A stretch of DNA of 64,000 nucleotides from Gnetum montanum. Lineage: Eukaryota; Streptophyta; Gnetopsida; Gnetales; Gnetaceae. The stretch covers positions 1,436,516 to 1,500,515 of the forward strand of contig MNCI01034697.1 of NCBI GenBank assembly GCA_015680685.1. Direction: 5' to 3'. The notes under the pieces were generated by a model that was not told the DNA's origin, searched no databases, and was given only the letters and a program-made list of their open reading frames with translations. Positions within the stretch are counted from its first letter, which is position 1, and each line of letters opens with the position of its first letter. The translations under genes and the position numbers were made by a program. This document shows positions 47,500-59,372 of this stretch, piece by piece.

Positions 47500-50400
47500 A
47501 TGGGTGGTAGATATGTAAGGTACTAGATGGATAAGTGGCTTAAACAATGTATGGTCCCTCCCAAAATGTCTCAAATTTAGCTTTTTGGGGTAGATGATTA
47601 GGATTATAGTAAATGACCTTATCACCCAGTTGCATAGTTACATGCCTTATCCATGTATCATGCCTAAGTTTGGAGTAATTTTTTTGGACTTTGTTATTCA
47701 TGAGTGCTACAAGCCTATCTTCATATAAAAGGTTTAGATTCATGAGGCATTCTCATTGGGCTAAGCTCAAGTCAAGGTCAAGTTCACTGGTAGTAGCTAG
47801 GGTGTGGAGCTTTGCCTAGATCACAAGCATTGGAAACTTGTAATAGACTAACTCATATGGTAAGTACCCTATAGGTAGTTCCAAAGATGCCCTATAGGCC
47901 CATAAAGCATCACTTAGTTTAGTGCTCTAGTCCTTTCTAAGCCTATTAACTGTTCTAGTGAGCTTCCTAGTAATTTCTCGGTTAGTAACTTTGGCTTGGC
48001 CATTTGCTTGGGGATGATATGGTGTTGTTAGTTTATGGTTCATCCCAAGTTCTTGCATGAGCTTTTTGAAGTTATCACTAGTGAAGTAAGTCTTGTTATC
48101 TAATATGAGCACTCGTGGTACACCAAATCTATTCACCACATGCTATTGAAAAAATTTGGCAACTATCTTTGTTGTATAGTCTTTAACTGCTACTGCCTTT
48201 ACCCACTTCATGTAGTAATCCACATTTACAATTATGTATCCTTTTCTATTCGACATTGGTGTTATGAGCCCCATAAAATCAATTCCTCATATGTCAAAAG
48301 ATTCAAGTGGTTGTATCCAGTGTTGTGGCCCTTCATATCTGGCTGTAATTCATCCATCTCAATGACATTGCTCACAAGATTGTGTAAAAGTATGATTGTC
48401 CTTGAATAAGGTAGGCAAAAAGTAGCCTACCATCATCAATTGAAGTTCCATTCTACACCCTAAATAGTGGCCATCACATGGCCCTTCATGGACATCTTGT
48501 AAGACTCTTTGTTGTTACATTCTAGCACACACCATTTAATGAGCCCATCTACACAGATCTTGTATAGATTACCGTTAATTTCTATATATCTTTTTGCTCT
48601 ATGAAGGAATTGTTTTCATTGTTTCTTAGTCCATTCAATAGGAAGCTCTTGTGTTGATAGATAAGGCAGATATTTTGTAGTCCATGGCTTCCCTATTGCA
48701 CTTATAGCCTATACTATTTTGATAAACATATCTTTATTGGGGAATCAGTCTGATAAAGATTCTACTTAATCTTTGGAATCCCATTTTAGCCTAGATAGAT
48801 GATCAGCTACTACATTTTCTATTTCCTTTTTATCGATCATTGTAATGTCAAATTCTTGTAGGATGACGAGCCATCTTATCACTCTGGGACTAACCATTGG
48901 TTTGTTCATGAGAAATCAGATGTCACTATGATCATTATGGACATAGATCTGATACTTGAGCACATAATGTCTAAACTTATCAAGCTCATACACAACAACC
49001 ATTAGCTCCTTTTTTTATTGTGGTGTACTTTAATTATGCTCTAGTGATGCTTCGGCTAGCACAATGTATATAGTAAGGTCTCTTTTGATCATCTAATTAT
49101 GTAAGTACTACACCAAGTGCATAGTTGAAAGCGTCAATCATGATGTGAAAAGATCTAGACAAATCTGGAGCTTGAAGGATTGGTGTCTCCACTAGTTTTT
49201 ATTTTAGGGCTTCAAATGCCTTTTCACATTACTCTGTCTATTCAAAGGATGCATCCTTCTTCGTGAGTTCGATGAGCGGTTTTGCTATTTTTGAAAAATT
49301 TTCTATGAATCTTCAATAATATCATGTGTGGCCTAAGAATGATCTCACATCTTTCATTGTTTATGGCCTTTGAGTGACATTCTTTATGATTCTAATCTTT
49401 TCAAGATCTACCCTAATACCTTTCTAAGATATTTTATGTCCCAACACTATACCATCCTAGACCATGAGATGGCTTTTCTACCAGTTGAGCTTAAGGTTGG
49501 TTTCAACACATCTTTACAGTACTTGCTCTGATCAGTCTAGTGCTTGCTTAAAATCCAACCCATATGTTGAAAAATCATCTATAAATACCTCTACATCATT
49601 TCCAATTTTCTTCTAAAATATGTTGAGCACAAGTCTTTGGAAGGTAGCTGGTGCATTACAAATATTGAAAGGCATTTGTTTGTAGGAAAATGTTCCCCAT
49701 GGACTACCGAATGCCATTTTCTCCTAGTCTTCAAGTGTAATGTGGATCTGATTGTATCCTTTGTATTCATCCAAAAAAACTATAATATTCATGTTCTAAA
49801 ATGGTGTCTAGGACTTGATCAAAAAATGGTAGAGGGAATTGATCCTTAAATGTACTAGCATTCAACATCTGGAAGTCAATGCAAACTTGCCATTTGCCTC
49901 CTTCTTTGGAACAATCAGTAAAGGATTGATTCATTCACTATCCACAATAGGATAGATGAATCCTTCCTTTAGTAATTTCTCCAACTCTTTCTTAACTACT
50001 TATTTTAGTTTTAAAGTAAGTCTTTTTTGGGGTTGGCATCAGGGTTTGACTACAAGTTTAATATATATTCGATGATGACAGATTCTTGGATTAATTCCTG
50101 TGATCTCATCATAAGACCACACAAATGTAGCAGGCCATCTATTAATCACTTCCAGCAACTTCCTCATCTTTTGTTCTTTCAAATTGGCATTGATTATTAC
50201 TGACTTCTTATTTTCTAAAAATTCATATTCTAATGTTGTCGATAGGGGCTTCAGTTCCAATGGTTTTGATTCCATATTATCTAGAATCTCGAGTCATCCC
50301 TAGTCTATCTCTTCTTCTTCTTGATTTGTTCATGGGTAGAAGCACCTTTCCCTTAATTGTTCTAACTTATTAATCTCTTGAACATAGGAGCTAATAATTG

Positions 50401-51065
50401 GTTCCTCTGGTTTCATGTATTTATTGGATTCAATCTCTTCATTTGTGATCAACCATTGGACACCTTCCTACTGTGTGGCTGTTGCATACACACATTTCTA
50501 CATACATATTTCTTCTACACATTTGTTGCATGCCTTTATATCCTCTCAATTGATAGTCCATACTCTTTGCACACAATTGCATCCGTTATTGTTGTATTCC
50601 ATACATAAAACTCTCTATCTTAGCATTATACTAAATTCGTATTTCTTGGAAATCTCCAAGGACAAGTCATGAATTCCAAGCTTAGCATCAACAGTGCTAA
50701 GCTAAGCTCTTCTCAGAATAATTGGAAATTCTTCCTTATTTTTTCCCACATGAATAACTAGAAAAGTTGTAAGGTAAGACTTGATACTTATGGCTATAAT
50801 CACACCATCCACTTATCCTAGTGGAGCTATGATTGATTATTTTGTAAGATCCAACAAGATGTTACTCTTCTTTAGTGATAGTAGATTTCAAGCCTGACAC
50901 ATGTCTTGTGAGATTAGGTTCACTCTTGACCTAGAATCAAGTAGAGCTTTGCATGGTTTTTGCCCTACTATCTAGAGGTAAACTAAGGGACTTCCTGGAT
51001 TAGTTCGCTTTTGTTGAAGGGCTAATGCCTTTATCCAATAAGTGATTGTTTGGGTAAGCATGACA
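47500..51065 (-). pseudogene. Element C pol (protease, RT, RNase H, integrase)
   Basis: Protease: KALLDSRSRVNLISQDM, where DSG has become DSR (about 50930-50938). The RT linker is open at 50039-50275. The RT active site reads FIDD within VEVFIDDFSTYG (49571-49582), and FNICNAPATFQRLVL lies upstream. Integrase is partly open at 47927-48139 (VLILDNKTYF, ANGQAKVTNREI), and a C-terminal part at 47540-47743 has MQLGDKVIYYNPNHLP and WEGPYIV. Stops and frameshifts are frequent. Confidence 0.85.
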
Positions 51066-51625
51066 ATTGTGAAATTTTATTTTGACAAAGATGAAAGCTT
51101 GTTGTGTTGAGAAGGATTGGATGAGGATGGGGTGAAAGTAGATGTGTTCCCCATCCATTGAACCTTTTTAGGACTCATTCAATAGAACAGTCATTTCCTG
51201 GGTTGTGATTCGCATGTGATCACCTCCTCTTGCATACTAACCATCCTTGTTGCACTTTTCTATTGCAATTGTGATAGTAGTTCTCCCTACATGACAAGAG
51301 GTGGCACTAGTGGTAAAGGATTTAGGTGTTGGTTTGAACCAGCTGCTGATGGATGCATATAAATATTTGGATCTATTCTTGGTAGCATTAGTCTGTGGTA
51401 TTCAATTGGGTAGTATTATGGAGTTTGAACAGCAGCTTTACCAGGAGAGATTAGACGTTGTACAAAATATCCATATGGATCTAGCTGTTGATATGGTTAT
51501 TGTTGGCATCATGGTGGCATGGTTTATGATTGGGGTTGTTGCCACTATTGATAGCACTACTCTTGAGGCTATGGCAAAGTTTCATTGGGGTAGTATGTTG
51601 GTTAGAAGTTCTACCTATAGTTACC

Positions 51626-53588
51626 TTAAGGATAAGGTAACCTTCTGGGCATTTGTTTCTTAACAAATCTGGGATTAAGTGCATATGCCCCTGTCTTGTC
51701 TAAATGTGCCATTATTGGACAACATGCCTTAGGATGTTTGTATTGGCACATGGCACATCCTTCCTCATCGGTGGAGCTTATGTCTAGATAGTCAGCCATT
51801 GAAGCCACTTTACCCTTTCGTCCAAAATCTTTCTTCTTTTTCTTGTCCTTGCCCTTTCCAAAGGCTTTCTCTATTCTCTCCTCCACATTTTTCAATGTTT
51901 TTACAAATTTTTCATCAACTAAGTTTCACATTTTCTCTACCTTTGCTGGAATGTCAATTACAATTTTCTAAATTGGTATAGCCTTCTTTTAAATTTCCTG
52001 TTCCAAGGTTTCTTCTTCTTAAGTGTCATAAACTCGTGCATCTCTTTTCCTAATGGATGGTTCTCTATTATATTCTTTAGTTGATTCTCTCTTTCTTAGC
52101 TCAACTTCTTTTTTTGCCACTTGGTCAATTAGTCTCTGAATTCAATGGGCAGTCATTTTAAATAATCAACCTTGGGCATAAATCCCAAGGGTCTCTCTAG
52201 TCTTGTTCTATAACCCATCCATAATGCGCTTTAGTTGTTCTCGTTGTAAGAAATTATGGCCTAGGTATCTATGTAATAGTGAATAGTACCTATCCATTGT
52301 TGCATCAAAGGTTTCATGAGTCCCTTGCTTCCATCCTTGGATTCGTTTCCTTAAATTGGACATTCATGAGTAGGTTTGGTATTTGTTAATGAAACTTTCT
52401 AGCATGGTACTCCATCTTCTAATTGATTTAGGTTCGAGTGATTTGTACCAACTCTTTGCCTCCTTCACAAGTGTTCCTAGGAACAACTTCAACTTCTGCT
52501 AATCACTTTTGATGTTCTGTAGGACGTAGCCATCATTGAATTCTTAGAAGTGGTGTTTTGGATTAGCATTATAACCACCCTCAAATCTTGGAATGTTATT
52601 CATATCAGGACATTTGATATAGCTATCCCTCATGTGCCTAGTTGAAATGTAAACATTTTCATGGATGTTAATCATGCTATTGGTTGCCATTAGGAGTTCA
52701 TCATTGTGATCAGATTCATGTGCTTTGTTGTAGTAGTAACCCCTTTTATGCTCATACCTTTCTTGATCCTCTCTTCAATCCCTTCATCTTCTTCATTCAT
52801 AATCTTCATTTTTTATATCAAAGTCCCTTGAATGATGGTCATGATGATCATGAGTATTTCTTTCCTCGCTATCATGGTCTTGGTACCTTTGGCTCCTTCT
52901 ATCAAGGTCCACTGACAATCATGAGGATGAGGATGAGGTAGTAGGAGAATGATGTTGGCTTGTCCTCCTTGCATAACTCTTATATTCTTCTCTATAGGAT
53001 TTGGTAGAAACTCTTGGCCTTGAGTCCTACTTATAGTTTGAGTTAGTTGCCTCCCTCTTAGATGTCTCTGCTAGGGTGGAATGTAGTTGAACTTTGATAG
53101 GTTCCTCCAATTGAATGATGGGTCTTTGCAAATGGACTTCATGATTTTGGTGGACTTGCTCAACAATGAATGTGTTACCATCAAGCTCTTTTAGAGAAAT
53201 AGGAGAGTTAACTTTCTTTCCCTTATTCTGGACATGTTTGACTTCCATGGTAGCATATCTCTTTACTTGCTCCTTAGTGGGCTGATAGGGTCATGTCATG
53301 TGTTTGGTCACATGATACCCATTAAGTGCCTTGCTTAGATTCATGCCCCTTAGAGCTATTTGAAGCATCATGTGTGCTAAGCATTCTAGAGGTAGAACAA
53401 TGTTACCTTGAAGATCCCTCCACCTTAGTTTCCCATCTTATTGAAAGATGAAAGTAAAATCAGGATAATAAGGATCGTGATGAGATACTTGCTTGCATTG
53501 GCATACTCTTTTCTTCTTCGTCACTAATTCTGTCATTGCCTCTTTTTGTCTCCTTGGAAAGTGATGATGTATACTTGTTTGAAGCCAT
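51626..53588 (-). pseudogene. Element C Gag
   Basis: Begins near 53588 (MASNKYTSS). An acidic/Gln-rich segment is open at 53027-53248. The Gag domain (52680-52100) is recognisable but broken. Its start reads MATNSMINIHEN, with AAT where A and D have TGA. The zinc knuckle CAMCQYKHPKACCPIMAHL is intact at 51719-51757, in an open frame that runs 51626-51895. Confidence 0.82.
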
Positions 53589-53706
53589 GTTGCAGTTTAA
53601 TACATTTGATTAAGCATGCTTACTTATTTACTTTATGAGTTTTAACTTTGAATTCTAATGCAATGAACTTTGTAAAATCAATTACTTAGCATACATTGAT
53701 TGGTCA

Positions 53707-53722
53707 TTGACAACGGTGCCAA
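53707..53722 (-). promoter_or_regulatory. Element C primer binding site (tRNA-Asp type, degenerate)
   Basis: The minus strand reads TTGGCACCGTTGTCAA after the LTR, a diverged version of TGGCGCCGTTGCCGGG. Confidence 0.7.
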
Positions 53723-54519
53723 TGATGAGCAGTGGAGTAATCCAACACCCAACCATACAATTCACAAGTGTTCATGTGCAAATAATTGTAATCCGTGGAT
53801 GAGGCAATGTCAATATGCTAGGAATTAATTTAAGTTTGAGATCATTGTCTTCCCACATAGAGCTAGTGTAGTCTACATGTATGGTTTAGCTCACAATGAG
53901 GTATATGATATGTTGATGTTGTTGGACCATTGCTACTCCTAGTGAACATGATGAAATAGAAATAATTTGAAACTCTAAGTAAAACAAGTAAATGAATCTA
54001 GTCTAGCCTATGGTGATGAGCATCCATTCTTGATCTTCCGTACACACCTTGGGCTTTGTGTAACTACTACTAGGATACCAAGTGTACCACTACTCAGCAT
54101 ACTAAGCGATAGCACTACATGGAATAGTAAAACATTAACTAAGAAAAATAGAAAACATTATGCCAAGTAAAATAGGAAACTAGGAGAATGTTGCAATAGT
54201 ATTAAATAGCTTGATCTTTACTGTCGATCACATTTGTGCCCAAGTATAAGATGTTCAAATAAAGACTCCATTCACTATGTCACACTACACTACAGGCATT
54301 CACACTTCTAAGTACTTAAAACTAAATTCACAAAAACAAACTAAAAGAGTTTTGCTACTACTAAATGAAATCTTTTGGGAATTTGTGACCTAAGTGTTAT
54401 ATTTATAGGTTGGCACATATCTCGCAATATTGCATATATGATGACTTAGCTAGTGCTACGATATTGGAGCTACAATATCGAAGTTACAATATTGTAGTCG
54501 ACCAAAAATTGATTTATCA
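53723..54519 (-). repeat. Element C 5' LTR
   Basis: 797 bases, TGATGAGCAGTGG to TTGATTTATCA, TATAAATA on the minus strand at 54400-54407. Pairs with 41322-42220, which is about 100 bases longer. Confidence 0.88.
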
Positions 54520-55106
54520 TGGCTTTAAAATAGGAAGGAATCAACATCAATATTCTTTCATATAAATACTAATTAATTAAAAATATACCCACCTTATCTT
54601 CAAGATGAAATTTAAAAATGAAATTATGTACAACATGAGGATAGGATTTACCAAACTATATTAACTAAAATTGAAAAAGTATGAGCAATATATATTATTA
54701 AAATGTTGTATAATTAATTCTTTAGAAGCTAATTTCATATATCAAATAAAAATTTGTATGCATAATTAGCATATTTTAGGTATTAAACTAGCCTTTAAAA
54801 ATTTTCACAAAACTTGCAATAAAGAAATAGAATGATCACCCAAAGGCTCAATGTTTATCCTACCAAGGCAAAGTCCTAAGAGGGTAGTACATGAGTAAAA
54901 GCTTAACCTCTTTTGAGTAATTGTGCCTAGGCTCAAACCCAGCTCTTATGACTTGAGAAACAAGAACCTTACCATTACTCCAAGTGGTGGTCCCTATGAG
55001 ATTTTCAATATGCTTCTATAATATATCAAAACTTCATAAAATCTAATTTAATGCTAAGAATTTGATAATTTCCCATTCAATTTCTCTTTAATTTTCTTAT
55101 TGAAAT
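54520..55106. other. AT-rich spacer between elements C and D
   Basis: No gene is visible. Around 54850-55000 a stretch with AAAGTCCTAAGAGGGTAGTA and GGCTCAAACCC about 60 bases apart vaguely recalls the A and B boxes of a tRNA-derived SINE. It is too weak to call. Confidence 0.4.
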
Positions 55107-55919
55107 TGATGGGATGCGATATCGCATGGGCCGTGATATTGCGTCAGCCCCTGTGATATCGCGTACGCGATATCGCAACCCGTCGCTAGTTCTATAAATA
55201 AGAGGTAGTTGTCCCTTGTTTTCCAATCTAGATTTAGACCCTTAGCCAAAGTATAGCAATTTTAGCATTCCAGAGTTAGAATAATTTCCATGTGCCCGTA
55301 GTAGGAGTCTCAAAGTGAACGGATCTTTATTCGAGCAATTTGTACTTGAGCACACATTTGTGTACGGAAATAAAGATGAACTTTCTGATAAACCTTGTAG
55401 CATGTGGACTAAGCTAAATAGGATTTAAATTACTGTTAAATGTTTAAATTGTTTCTTAGATAATTAATCTTTCTCAATCCTTGACTCTCTTAGTTAAGTG
55501 TATTCAGTACGATTGCTTCAAGCACATGTGTAACGCTTGGTAACCCAGTAACGAATAGCGTTTGGTAATCCTAGTAGCATTGCACTAGTTTAGGGTATGT
55601 ATGGCAAGTGGGAATGGATACTAATGCTAGGACACTTCGAACTTAATTAGCGAATAGTTAATGAGGTAGTTACTGAGTCTCTTCACCCTTCCCTCTTAGC
55701 ATAAGACGTTAAAAGATAAAAGACATAAAAATCATGTACCTCAAACTTAATTAACCATACAATCATGAAAAATACAATTAATTTTGGAAAGACAATGATT
55801 GATTAACCTTAAGTGTTCCATTAGGGTGCGTAAGCACTTAGTCCTTGGAGTTCAAATGAATCACGCGTGAGACACTTGTATTCGTATGGTTGAGTGTAGG
55901 GGTACCTCGCCACTCATCA
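55107..55919 (+). repeat. Element D 5' LTR
   Basis: 813 bases from TGATGGGATGCG to CACTCATCA, reverse complement of the B and A LTR type. Palindromes lie at 55113-55127 and 55155-55174 (the latter a perfect 20-base one), TATAAATA at 55193-55200, and AATAAAG near 55368, likely the R-region polyadenylation signal. Confidence 0.92.
55193..55200 (+). promoter_or_regulatory. LTR promoter TATA box of element D
   Basis: TATAAATA, 86 bases from the LTR start and just after the palindrome cluster. The same box at the same relative place occurs in the LTRs of A, B and C. Confidence 0.75.
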
Positions 55920-55920
55920 T

Positions 55921-55939
55921 TGGCGCCGTTTTCGGGAAC
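55921..55939 (+). promoter_or_regulatory. Element D primer binding site (tRNA-Asp type)
   Basis: TGGCGCCGTTTTCGGGAAC, one base after the LTR end. Its first ten bases match the tRNA-Asp complement perfectly; three changes follow. Confidence 0.88.
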
Positions 55940-56034
55940 TTAGTTGTTTGTGCTCTACATAGAACATAGGAAATCACTCACATTGTTGGGAGCTAGAACA
56001 TACCCTTAGGGTTGATCAAACGAAAAATAAGAAA

Positions 56035-58130
56035 ATGGTAAATAGCACATCGAACAAGATTAAGATGTTGTCTTCTTCACACAAAAGCACTTCACTTCCT
56101 AGGAACAACACTAAAGATAGTCGACGGCACAACACACATAACCAAGAACCGCCAGTTCCTCAACAATTCAGTGTGGTATATATTTATCATGATGAATATA
56201 TACCTAACTTTACCTTTGTCTTTCATCAAGAAGAACAACTGCGTTGGAGAGACTTGGAGGGTAACATAGTGTTGCCTCTAGATAGAGCAGCCCCCAACAT
56301 GCTCCTTTGTGCCCTTGCATGAATAGGCATGTTACAATTATACATTGAGTATGTTGCATGCGATTACAACTCAAGGGACTACCATCCCCCAGAGGTGCAA
56401 CATCAACAGGACTTGCAACAAGAGAGATACTATACATTGTTGAAGGGCAAAAGACCCCATAATGCTCCACCCGTCTTAAGAAAAATTGAGGGTGGTGAAC
56501 CTATTTTTATGGGTTCTCTACAAAATGATATTTCCCCTCCTAACGATGGTGAGGAGGTGGTGTATCAGAACCTTCATTCCACTATCCACAACCTTGGTTT
56601 TGATCCCCATGAACACCAAGTGTTCAATGAGGGAACACAAACACAAGATAAAGGCGGGAAGTCTGATCGTCATTACGATCAAGGTAGAGATCACCAAAGA
56701 GAGGGTAGGAAAAATTGTCATGACAATGATTCCCCTTCTTCTTCACCTTCATCGTCGCACTCACCCTCTCCTTCAACATCAAGATGCAATCATAAGGAAC
56801 CTCATCGTGAGGATAAGGGTAAGCAAAATGAGAAACCTCGATAAGAGAGTCGAGAGTGAGGACGAGGGCATTCTAGGAAATCACGAGATGGAAGAAGGGA
56901 AAGTAGGGAACTGTGTAGATATCACAGACGCTACAAAAGAAATGACCATGAAGAACCCCTACTTGCAACCTGAAGCATGTTAGACATTACAGAGGCCGTT
57001 AGGATTCCTACAAGGCACCAGAAAGATAGCAAGATCAAGAGACTAGACATGAATAATATCCCACGATTTGAGGGGGGATACAATATTGATCTTTAGAACC
57101 ACTTATAATTTCATGATGCATGTGTCTTGCAGAATATTGAGAACGAGTGGAAAAAATTAAAGTTGTTCCCAAGGACACTGATAAAATAAGCGGAAAGTTG
57201 GTATTGGTCCTTAGAACTGGAATCCATTCGAAGGTGGAGTATGATGGTACAACTATTCAACGATAAGTATCAAACATACTCTTAGGTGTCCAACTTGTGA
57301 AAGCAGATCCAAGGATGGAAGTAGGAAAATCACGAACCCTTGGATGCTACCATAGGCCAATATTATGCACTGCTACATCGTTGCCCAGGCCATGGTTACT
57401 CACAATAGGATCAACTATGCCATCTCGTAGATGGAATTAGGCACGAAACTAGGAGAATCCTTGGAACATATGCCCAAGGGAGATTATCATAGCTTAGGTC
57501 CCATGAGATCCATAGATTGTTGGAGCAAGTAGCTAAAGAAGAAGGAGAGCTATGCAAGGGAGAAAGCATGGAAGAGTACAACTACGATCCTTCCCTATGA
57601 AAAAAGGGAGTAAGATTCTATGAGGGGGAGGATGAGTCATCACTCGAAGAGATGGTGAATAGGAAAACCTTGCCACTCCAAGAATTAATAACAGAAGTGT
57701 CAGCCAAGGTAGATCAAATGTGGGACTCCTTAGATAGTAGATTTGAAACCATTCTAAAAGTCGTAAAGGAGTCTAAGGAGCGAAGTAGTGACTAGGATAG
57801 AAAGAAAAAGAGGGATTCGAACCATGCACGTAACAAAGGTACGGGAAAATGACTATCACCGAAGAGGTTGTGGATTTGGATACAGACAATGAAGGTGGAT
57901 GTGAGATATGCCAGTATGAACATCCCAAGGGATGTTGCCCAATAATCTCACATTTGCAAGAATTTGGGGTGTATGCACTGAACCCACGACTTAACAAACG
58001 ACAAGCACCCTGACGGTTACCTTATCCCCAAGGTAACCCGAGGCAGTTCCACCAATCGTTAACGTATTATCCAAGTGGAACTCCACCACAACCTCTTGAG
58101 CAACACCAGTAGTGGCTATACCCATAGTCA
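56035..58130 (+). pseudogene. Element D Gag
   Basis: The N-terminal module is open from 56035, with a likely start at 56035 or 56065 (MLSSSHKSTSLPRNN, RWRDLEGNIVLPLDRAAPN), and one stop near 56320. It continues at 56329-56844 with LYIEYVACDY and a Ser/Pro-rich run (NDSPSSSPSSSHSPSPSTSR). An Arg/Ser-rich stretch follows. TGA at 56971-56973 precedes AGC-ATG (SMLDITEAV), as in element A. The Gag domain (57000-57560) has many stops. The zinc knuckle CEICQYEHPKGCCPIISHL is at 57900-57938. Not functional. Confidence 0.85.
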
Positions 58131-58189
58131 TGGGGGATGCCACCACTGAGACAACAATACCCTTACTAGTAACCGGATCCATATGGCTA

Positions 58190-59372
58190 CTACGTGCAGC
58201 AACCAATCTCTCCACGTGACTCTGTTGGACACGTGACATCACAACGTCACTACCAAGCTCAAGAGTACTATAGGACTCCTTTTCCTGGGAGAGACATGTC
58301 ACATGCATACCATCCTCCAAATCCATCTGGAACTCTCACATCGATAGCTCCATTACCACCCACTCCAGCGATGCAAGGGAAACTTCCCACTCAACTGTAG
58401 CAACACAATGCTACGAGAGTTGTAAACCTTCAACCCACTGCTCATTCTGACAACCATTCAAAGTGAATACCTTTCTTCTGAACCAATAGCCCAACTAAGC
58501 TCTCACAACCACAAGTGGTTGAGCCTCCGTACGCGTCCCCATTGAATAAGGCTTCGAAGCTCCCTTCAAACCAAAAATAGAGCTCAACGCACATGGTTAT
58601 GTTAACACATGCCATCATTGACTGGATCAAGGAGGGCCATCTTCCCAGGAAATTATCTAACCCTAGAAACCATTTAATCTATCTTCATGTCACTGGGAAT
58701 GAACCATGTAAAGCTCTTCTAGACTCAAGTTCTGAAGTCAACCTAATATCACAAGAGATGTATAAAGCCTGGAACCTGCCTCCGCTAAAGAAGAGCAATA
58801 TTCACTTAGAGATAGTTGACCAGTCCATCACTGTTCCCTTGGGACTGGTGGAGGACATTGTTACCACTATGTGTGGGTGGCCATACCTTGCTGATTTCCT
58901 AGTGATACAAGTAAACAATGACAAAGGGGACTTCCCAATAATAATAGGAAGGGCATGGCTAAGTATCATAAACGCATGCCTAGGAATCCACGATCTTTCC
59001 CTGGAAATATCTAAGAAAAATACTTTTGGAAAGATCGAGAGGAAGAAAGTTCCATGCATCACATACAATGATATAGGGTGTGATGGCATACAGAAATGTC
59101 CAACATTGCCTACATGCAACCGGTGTGCCCAGGAAATTAACATACACAAATGCCTATATGTAGCAACCACACAACAAGAAAACACCTAGTGGTTGATAGC
59201 TGATTAGGAGAGAAACTCACTAATATCCATGAAACTAACTGGGGGACCAACTTGCGTCCACGTCGAAAGCATAGATACACTGGAGCAAGAGTGTCGCCAA
59301 CTTCCAACCCTTAACCTAAAAACATCATTAGGTGGAAGCTAGAAATTCCTAAAAACTTCAAATAAGGACTCT
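58190..59372 (+). pseudogene. Element D linker, protease and start of RT linker
   Basis: A Pro/Tyr/Gln-rich linker (58194-58400) leads to an open frame at 58593-59189. The protease motif reads ALLDSSSEVNLISQEMY, so the catalytic DSG has become DSS at 58722-58730. The downstream conserved block (LGIHDLSLEIS, CNRCAQEINIHKC) is intact. Homology to element A continues to KLEIPKNFK and then stops at the deletion junction near 59372. Confidence 0.85.

Larger units (their letters stand above)
41322..54519 (-). mobile_element. Ty3/gypsy element C (diverged, 13.2 kb, with an extra 3' coding region)
   Basis: Minus-strand element related to A and B but more diverged and 3 kb longer. LTRs are 41322-42220 and 53723-54519, the primer site 53707-53722, gag 51626-53588, pol 47500-51065. 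A 5 kb region between integrase and the 3' LTR includes former coding sequence (about 42600-45060). Flanks TATCT and TGGCT share three of five bases, so the target duplication is doubtful. Heavily mutated. Confidence 0.85.

Noticed and set aside
54850-55000. Possible tRNA-derived SINE.
   Set aside because: Only loose A-box and B-box resemblance; no tail, no target duplication, and no second copy in the window.
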